Of a DNA stretch of 10,478 bases, positions 6,684-10,478 are shown piece after piece. Position 1 is the first letter of the stretch, and every line of letters begins with the position of its first letter. The stretch covers positions 1-10,478 of the forward strand of contig DPYO01000142.1 of assembly GCA_003535775.1 (NCBI GenBank), read 5' to 3'. A program made the position numbers and the translations under genes. The stretch is from Fidelibacterota bacterium (GTDB lineage Bacteria; Fidelibacterota; Marinisomatia; Marinisomatales; UBA8229). The notes under the pieces were generated by a model that did no database searches, was not told the origin of the DNA, and saw only the letters and a list, made by a program, of their open reading frames with translations.

Positions 6684-9005
6684 CTATTTTGTTTTCATGA
6701 CCCATACACCGTCCCACTCACCTTTGGGTGGATTCTTTTTCATGTAGTCGCATCGCTCCATATACATTTTTGAACAGAGGTCATCGGGATTTCCTTTTAA
6801 CCCTTCCTGAAATAATTTCTTCGCATCATCCCACCGCCCATCCTTATAATATTCAACACCGTTGTTGAAATTTCCAAGTACTTCTATCATATTTGGAAAG
6901 GTATTCTTATTATGATAATCCAGCACCTCAAAAATACTCACGGGCTGGGTTTTCCCTTTTACAATAACCTTGTCGATCTCTCTCGTACGGTATGTTGCCT
7001 TCAGTCCTTCGAACGTATATTCGCTGATGATAATCCGCACTCCATACTGTTTGCAAGCGCTCTCCAGACGTGCGGCCAGATTCACACCGTCACCTATGAC
7101 AGTATAGTCCATCCGTTTTGGTGAGCCGATGTTTCCTGAAACAATCGTATCAGTATTTAGACCCATGCCATGATCAATGGCAATCTGCCCCGCTTTGGTC
7201 CGTGCATCATTTAGGATATATAATTCTTCCATCATTTTAATAGCAGCCCGGACACCCCTGTCCGGATCGTCATCATGGGAAACCGGTGTTCCAAAAATAG
7301 CCATAATCGCATCACCGATGAATTTGTCCAGCATTCCACCCTCTCCCGTAATACAATCGACCATGACGGTAAAATATTCGTTAAGAAGCGAGACAGTTCC
7401 GGTGGCTCCTAGGGATTCGGTGAGGGTGGTAAAACTACGGATATCAGAGAACAGAACGGTTCCTATGCTTTCCTTCCCGCCCAAGATGTCCTCTTCCGAT
7501 TCATTCAACAGTTTGTCCGCAAGGCCTGGATCCATGTAGCGGGACATCGTAGACTTCATTCTCTTCTCGTTGCTGATATCCTCCACCATTATGAGGGATC
7601 CTAGGGATTCGCTTTCCGATCCCAGCAAGGGCAGAACGCTTATATTCGCTGATACAGTCTCACCGCCTAGATCCAGTTCAACATCCATGAATGTTTCCTC
7701 TTCCTGCTCCTTTTTACTTTCCTCATCATCGTCATCATCCTCTACATCCTGCACTTCCTTTCTTTGAATCTTTTCCACCAACCAAGCATTAGTATCGGTG
7801 AACAATTCCTTGATCTCCTTTCCAATGATCTCTTTTAATTTTCCTATCTTCAGGATATTAAGCCCCGCCGGATTACATGTAACGATCTTTCCTTCCTCAT
7901 CTACGGTAATGACACCATTCGACATGGAAGATAACATTCCCAGACTGTAATTTTTCTCGTTCTGGACATCATTGAACAATTTTGCATTTTCGATAGCCAT
8001 AGAAATTTGAGAAGTAAAGGCCGCCAGTCTTTTCTGATCTTCATCTGTAAATGGCCCCTCCCGCTTGTTCAAGACTTGGCAGACCCCGATCCGCTTCCCT
8101 TTCTTATTGACCACTGGTGTACAAAGCATGGACCGGGTAAAATATCCTGTGCTTCGGTCAAAGCCTGGATTAAAACGAAGATCCGCATAAGCATGGGGAA
8201 TGTTCAATGATTGACCAGTGGTAAATACATTGCCTGCAATTCCGATGTGATTTGGAAATTTTATCACAGATTTTCCGACGCCTTCTGCAACTTCCGTATA
8301 TAATTCACTTGTTTTTTCGTCGTTGATAAACAGAGTGGAGCGTTCTGCATTCAACATTTTTGTTACTGTCCCTATGATTCTCTCAAGGAGGGGTCCCAGT
8401 TCTAATTCTGATGAGACTTGGGAAACAATATCCATGAATTCCAGTTCCTGTTTCCTGGTTTTTTCAATCTGTTCCACAATAATATTCCCTTGAATGGCAA
8501 CTGCAGCTTGCTTTGTCATGGCCTCAAGTATCTCAAGATCATCTTCGTTAAATTTTCCAACAATCTTATTCAGGATCTGTGAAACACCGATCACTTCGCC
8601 TCCCACAGTTTTAAGTGGTGCACATAATATACTTTTTGTTCTGTAACCTGTCCTCATATCCACGGATTTGTCAAACCTGTCATCCTTGTACGCATCAGGT
8701 ATAATGGCGCCCTCCTTATGACTAAAGACCCACCCTGCAACGCCCTTTGTATTCATGATCCGGATCTCCCTACGGAAATTCCCCTGGGCAACCCGTGAAT
8801 AAAGTTCCTTGGAATTTTCATCGTTTAAAAAGATGGTTCCCCGCTCAGCACCAAGGGTGGATGTGGTGATCTCTACAAGGGTCTCCAAGGCATTATCCAA
8901 TGTCTGGCTTGCAGCCATATCATTTGTAATCTGCAGTAAGAGTTCATTAAATTTTTCTTTTTTTATTCGGGACTGACCCGCTGATCGTGTTTGTGTACTA
9001 TGCAT
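6684..9005 (-). CDS. Tandem-GAF/PAS adenylate cyclase, CyaB1-like
   Basis: This 773-residue cytosolic cyclase has GAF-A (about 36-175), GAF-B (about 200-342), a PAS domain (350-480), a class III catalytic domain (510-695) and a C-terminal TPR-like tail ending in WDGVWVMKTK. The order matches Anabaena CyaB1, whose GAF domains bind cyclic nucleotide and activate the enzyme. Both GAFs keep most of the NKFDE cyclic-nucleotide signature: Asn146-Lys147, Phe152, Asp156 in GAF-A; Asn313-Lys314, Phe319, Asp323 in GAF-B, the final Glu being Leu and Gln. Catalytic residues are Asp521 and Asp565 (metals), Lys561 and Thr635 (the Lys/Thr adenine pair of cyanobacterial enzymes), Asn642 and Arg646 (transition state). 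The PAS domain contains an acidic insert at 416-438. GGAAG six bases before the ATG supports the start, which overlaps the upstream coiled-coil gene by eight bases. cAMP production with cyclic-nucleotide feedback is predicted. Confidence 0.94.
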   Translation of the reverse strand: MHSTQTRSAGQSRIKKEKFNELLLQITNDMAASQTLDNALETLVEITTSTLGAERGTIFLNDENSKELYSRVAQGNFRREIRIMNTKGVAGWVFSHKEGAIIPDAYKDDRFDKSVDMRTGYRTKSILCAPLKTVGGEVIGVSQILNKIVGKFNEDDLEILEAMTKQAAVAIQGNIIVEQIEKTRKQELEFMDIVSQVSSELELGPLLERIIGTVTKMLNAERSTLFINDEKTSELYTEVAEGVGKSVIKFPNHIGIAGNVFTTGQSLNIPHAYADLRFNPGFDRSTGYFTRSMLCTPVVNKKGKRIGVCQVLNKREGPFTDEDQKRLAAFTSQISMAIENAKLFNDVQNEKNYSLGMLSSMSNGVITVDEEGKIVTCNPAGLNILKIGKLKEIIGKEIKELFTDTNAWLVEKIQRKEVQDVEDDDDDEESKKEQEEETFMDVELDLGGETVSANISVLPLLGSESESLGSLIMVEDISNEKRMKSTMSRYMDPGLADKLLNESEEDILGGKESIGTVLFSDIRSFTTLTESLGATGTVSLLNEYFTVMVDCITGEGGMLDKFIGDAIMAIFGTPVSHDDDPDRGVRAAIKMMEELYILNDARTKAGQIAIDHGMGLNTDTIVSGNIGSPKRMDYTVIGDGVNLAARLESACKQYGVRIIISEYTFEGLKATYRTREIDKVIVKGKTQPVSIFEVLDYHNKNTFPNMIEVLGNFNNGVEYYKDGRWDDAKKLFQEGLKGNPDDLCSKMYMERCDYMKKNPPKGEWDGVWVMKTK

Positions 9006-9441
9006 AATTTTCTTCCAGTTTTTTTCTTAATATCACTATTGTGTCTTTTAATTGAAGGATTTGCCCCTCGAATTCGATACCTTTTTTATCCACTTGGTCC
9101 ATAAGAGAAAATCTGTTTCGTTCCATCTCAGTTCGTAACGCATTCACTGTTCCCTTAAATTGGCGATTCTCATCAGTTATTTTGCTCACCGCCTGCTGGA
9201 CACGCTCCTCCTCTCCAATGCGAGACCGCTCTAAATTGTCACGGAGTGAGTTCACCGTATCTTTCAATTGACTGATCTCAGTCATATTATTCTTCTCGAT
9301 TTCCTGGATTTTATCTGCCTGAATGATTTCTGTATTTTCCAGTTTTTTCCGCAATACATAGATGGTTTGTTTTAAATATTTTAATTCCAGCTCAGCCTGT
9401 TGAACCGGCTGGTTCTCTATATTCCGGGAAGCGGGATTCAT
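8998..9441 (-). CDS. Small coiled-coil protein of four 36-residue repeats
   Basis: I do not recognise a family. The 147-residue protein is strongly helical and charged, with four copies of a motif of the form L/F-K-x-T-I/V-x-x-L-R-x-x-L/M-E beginning at residues 23, 59, 95 and 131, exactly 36 residues apart (LKQTIYVLRKKLE, LKDTVNSLRDNLE, FKGTVNALRTEME, LKDTIVILRKKLE). There is no signal peptide, membrane segment or catalytic motif. The start overlaps the previous stop as ATGA and has GGAG seven bases upstream; its own end overlaps the cyclase start by eight bases. This tight coupling suggests stoichiometric production with the cyclase. A dimeric rod, scaffold or regulator of the N-terminal cyclase helices is plausible, but that is inference. 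Confidence 0.85.
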   Translation of the reverse strand: MNPASRNIENQPVQQAELELKYLKQTIYVLRKKLENTEIIQADKIQEIEKNNMTEISQLKDTVNSLRDNLERSRIGEEERVQQAVSKITDENRQFKGTVNALRTEMERNRFSLMDQVDKKGIEFEGQILQLKDTIVILRKKLEENYA

Positions 9442-10118
9442 ATATTTTCTCCGAAATTTTTATTCTTCCATCCATCGTACCAATCAATGTTCATATTTTC
9501 TGTTTCAACTATGGCAGAGGCAGTAACTGGGCGCTTCTTTTCATCAGAGATCATAGGTTTTTCAGATCCGGTTTTCAATGGATCCAGGGATTCTTCCTTA
9601 ATAAGCTTATTTAAAATATATCCAGCCGCCTTGATTCTGCCAACCATTTGGACCGCATCAGCAATTTTCTTGTCCTTTTGAAAATATTTCCAGTTAAATT
9701 TTTGATCCCTTTTTACCTTTACCCTATAAATAAGTTTATTATCTCTTAAAGTACACAAAATCGACATTATCGTCTTTTCCGAACCAATCTGAACATCCCT
9801 TTGTTTTCCTTCCCACCAGAATCTTCCCTTTATATATTGATTTGATTGCTGTTTCTTTAGGGATATGGATACTTGCTTATCACTATTGACAATATAATTC
9901 AAGTGTTCTCTAATCCGTTTAATTTTATTTTCCGTTTGTTTCAGATCGTTGTCCACTCTTGTTTTTTGTCGTACCAGCATATCCTTTTTTTTTATCAGAT
10001 TCACAGTTCTTTTATCCAGCTGATCCAGGAGAAATGATATTTCTTTTTTCGATACGGATGAATTCCCGACGCATTTTTGACGATTATAGACTTCCTGAGT
10101 TGTTTCCTGCTTGATCAT
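9438..10118 (-). CDS. Hypothetical coiled-coil protein with small C-terminal domain
   Basis: I do not recognise this 226-residue protein. Residues 22-80 form a lysine-rich coiled coil (KKEISFLLDQLDKRTVNLIK onward). Residues 90-175 look like a small alpha/beta domain: YIKGRFWWEGKQRDVQIGS at 95-113 suggests a beta-hairpin, LIYRVKVKRDQKFNWKYF follows at 129-146, then a helix around ADAVQMVGRIKAAGYILNKL. The hairpin recalls the arm-type DNA-binding domains of phage integrases and transposase-associated proteins, but the similarity is too slight for a call. The tail (180-226) is low-complexity and ends in an aromatic cluster, DWYDGW. It is the first gene of the cyclase operon and its stop overlaps the next start by four bases. 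No good Shine-Dalgarno precedes the ATG. Confidence 0.8.
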   Translation of the reverse strand: MIKQETTQEVYNRQKCVGNSSVSKKEISFLLDQLDKRTVNLIKKKDMLVRQKTRVDNDLKQTENKIKRIREHLNYIVNSDKQVSISLKKQQSNQYIKGRFWWEGKQRDVQIGSEKTIMSILCTLRDNKLIYRVKVKRDQKFNWKYFQKDKKIADAVQMVGRIKAAGYILNKLIKEESLDPLKTGSEKPMISDEKKRPVTASAIVETENMNIDWYDGWKNKNFGENI

Positions 10119-10139
10119 TATTTCTGAACTTACTATATC

Positions 10140-10253
10140 TTATCCCTTAAAATTAATATATATAACATGGGACAATATACATTCTATTAAATAATATACA
10201 ATATATTATTTATAATAATTATCCCTTGTTATAATATATATATATAGGGATAA
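10140..10253. promoter_or_regulatory. Three copies of a TTATCCCT motif, possible operator sites
   Basis: TTATCCCTT occurs at 10140-10148 and 10219-10227, and AGGGATAA, its inverse, at 10246-10253. I found the octamer nowhere in the coding part of the window. The second and third copies face each other and form a stem. Position upstream of the operon suggests regulator binding sites, but the binding protein is unknown and the surrounding DNA is biased in composition. Confidence 0.35.
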
Positions 10254-10255
10254 TT
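10217..10255. repeat. Ten-base inverted repeat with AT-rich loop
   Basis: AATTATCCCT (10217-10226) and AGGGATAATT (10246-10255) are perfect inverted arms; with a one-base bulge the pairing extends outward a few more bases. The 19-base loop is an alternating TA run. It lies about 100 bases upstream of the first gene of the minus-strand operon, where it could be an operator pair or the structured start of a leader. Confidence 0.5.
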
Positions 10256-10261
10256 TATTAT

Positions 10262-10296
10262 AATTACACTTCGTAATTGATCTGCTCCCAGATCAA
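10262..10296. repeat. Two adjoining hairpins
   Basis: AATTAC-ACTTC-GTAATT (10262-10278) is a 6-bp stem with a 5-base loop. Next to it, TTGATCTG-CTCC-CAGATCAA (10277-10296) is a perfect 8-bp stem with a 4-base loop. The two share two bases, so they cannot both form completely. Neither is followed by a T run on either strand, which argues against a simple terminator. Confidence 0.45.
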
Positions 10297-10435
10297 GTTA
10301 TACACCAGACAGGAATGGATTCAGGCTAACAGCACAATAAATCCAGTATCTACAAGGGCCGTTGGGGGGGGGGATTACCCCATCCTTGATATTCTCAGCA
10401 TCAGAGTGTATAATCTAACAGGTATTTTCAAAGCT
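10277..10435 (+). pseudogene. Possible remnant of a secretion-sorting C-terminal domain
   Basis: A 52-codon open frame preceded by an in-frame TAA lacks an ATG and a ribosome binding site. It reads through the ten-G tract and ends with SIRVYNLTGIFKA before two consecutive stops (TAA TGA). That ending, together with NPVST about 20 residues earlier, resembles the type A sorting domain of type IX secretion substrates, which typically has an NP motif and a final strand like VSIRVYNLLG. If so, only the last part of a gene is left. The match is short and could be coincidence. Confidence 0.2.
10364..10373 (+). repeat. Ten-G homopolymer tract
   Basis: Ten consecutive G residues stand in otherwise AT-rich DNA and are followed by ATTACCCC, so part of the tract can pair with CCCC as a small hairpin. 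Such tracts change length by slippage and can drive phase variation. Here the tract is in an intergenic region or gene remnant, so a function is unproven; the base count is also prone to sequencing error. Confidence 0.7.
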
Positions 10436-10478
10436 TAATGAATAAAATATTGTCTATAGTTACACTTTTCCTGTTAAT

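Larger units (their letters stand above)
10119..10478. other. 360-bp intergenic region upstream of the cyclase operon
   Basis: The part nearest the operon (10119-10260) is extremely AT-rich and probably holds its promoter; one minus-strand candidate is TTGTAT, 16 bases, TATATT around 10202-10169, but in such sequence weak matches are frequent. It also holds three copies of a TTATCCCT motif. The part from 10261 to 10478 has ordinary composition with two hairpins, a ten-G tract and an open frame without a clear start that may be a gene remnant. I see no RNA gene of known type. Confidence 0.55.

Noticed and set aside
7714..7745. Short triplet repeats that might be read as a tandem-repeat locus or CRISPR-like array
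   Set aside because: They are GAT/GAC codons of an acidic stretch within the cyclase gene; there are no spacers or direct repeats of CRISPR length.
7177..7767. Plus-strand open frames opposite the tandem-GAF cyclase, including a serine-rich one
   Set aside because: They are antisense shadows of a gene with intact catalytic motifs; the serine run is the complement of the Asp-rich GAT/GAC repeat, and there are no ribosome binding sites or recognisable domains.
10160..10245. Numerous AT-only palindromes and TATA-like boxes upstream of the minus-strand operon
   Set aside because: In nearly pure AT sequence these arise by chance; only the repeats containing CCC/GGG were kept.
1..10478. tRNA, rRNA, insertion sequence, integron or phage features
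   Set aside because: No cloverleaf, conserved rRNA segment, transposase or integrase, terminal inverted repeat pair or attachment site was visible on either strand.

Overview
The window is AT-rich bacterial DNA carrying eight or nine densely packed protein genes, nearly all devoted to intracellular signalling. No mobile element, CRISPR array, rRNA or tRNA is visible. Soluble FIST/histidine-kinase modules, CyaB1-type tandem-GAF cyclases and long TPR proteins together suggest a Gram-negative-like environmental bacterium. An FCB-group lineage such as Neomarinimicrobiota, or a spirochaete-like lineage, would fit, but this is a weak inference from gene style because no phylogenetic marker is present.

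Layout. (1) 50-2555, plus strand: a FIST sensor protein, a soluble hybrid-type histidine kinase without a receiver, and a stand-alone receiver. They form a compact operon with a consensus ribosome binding site at its head. (2) 2582-4174, minus strand, tail-to-tail with (1): a cytosolic protein with a histidine-kinase-like dimerisation segment lacking the ATPase domain, then a receiver, then a class III cyclase whose residues predict adenylate cyclase. (3) 4175-4430: a 256-bp intergenic region with three inverted repeats. (4) 4431-10118, minus strand: a five-gene operon read from right to left. It encodes an unrecognised coiled-coil protein, a small protein made of four 36-residue helical repeats, a GAF-GAF-PAS-cyclase-TPR protein with the architecture of Anabaena CyaB1, and two TPR proteins. 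All junctions are 4- or 8-bp overlaps except one gap of a few bases. (5) 10119-10478: a 360-bp non-coding stretch with a cluster of hairpins, three copies of a TTATCCCT motif, a ten-G tract and a possible gene remnant.

How it may work together. The FIST protein is expected to bind a small ligand and feed the adjacent kinase, which would phosphorylate the stand-alone receiver and perhaps the histidine or receiver of the neighbouring cyclase. The second operon would make cAMP under control of cyclic-nucleotide-binding GAF domains, with TPR and coiled-coil partners as scaffolds. Two predicted adenylate cyclases lie within 7 kb, but no CRP-like or other cAMP effector is in the window.

The most notable observations are a TPR repeat that runs in register across the boundary of the two TPR genes (suggesting a split gene), an exact 250-residue internal duplication in the large TPR protein, and the four 36-residue repeats in the small protein encoded next to the cyclase.
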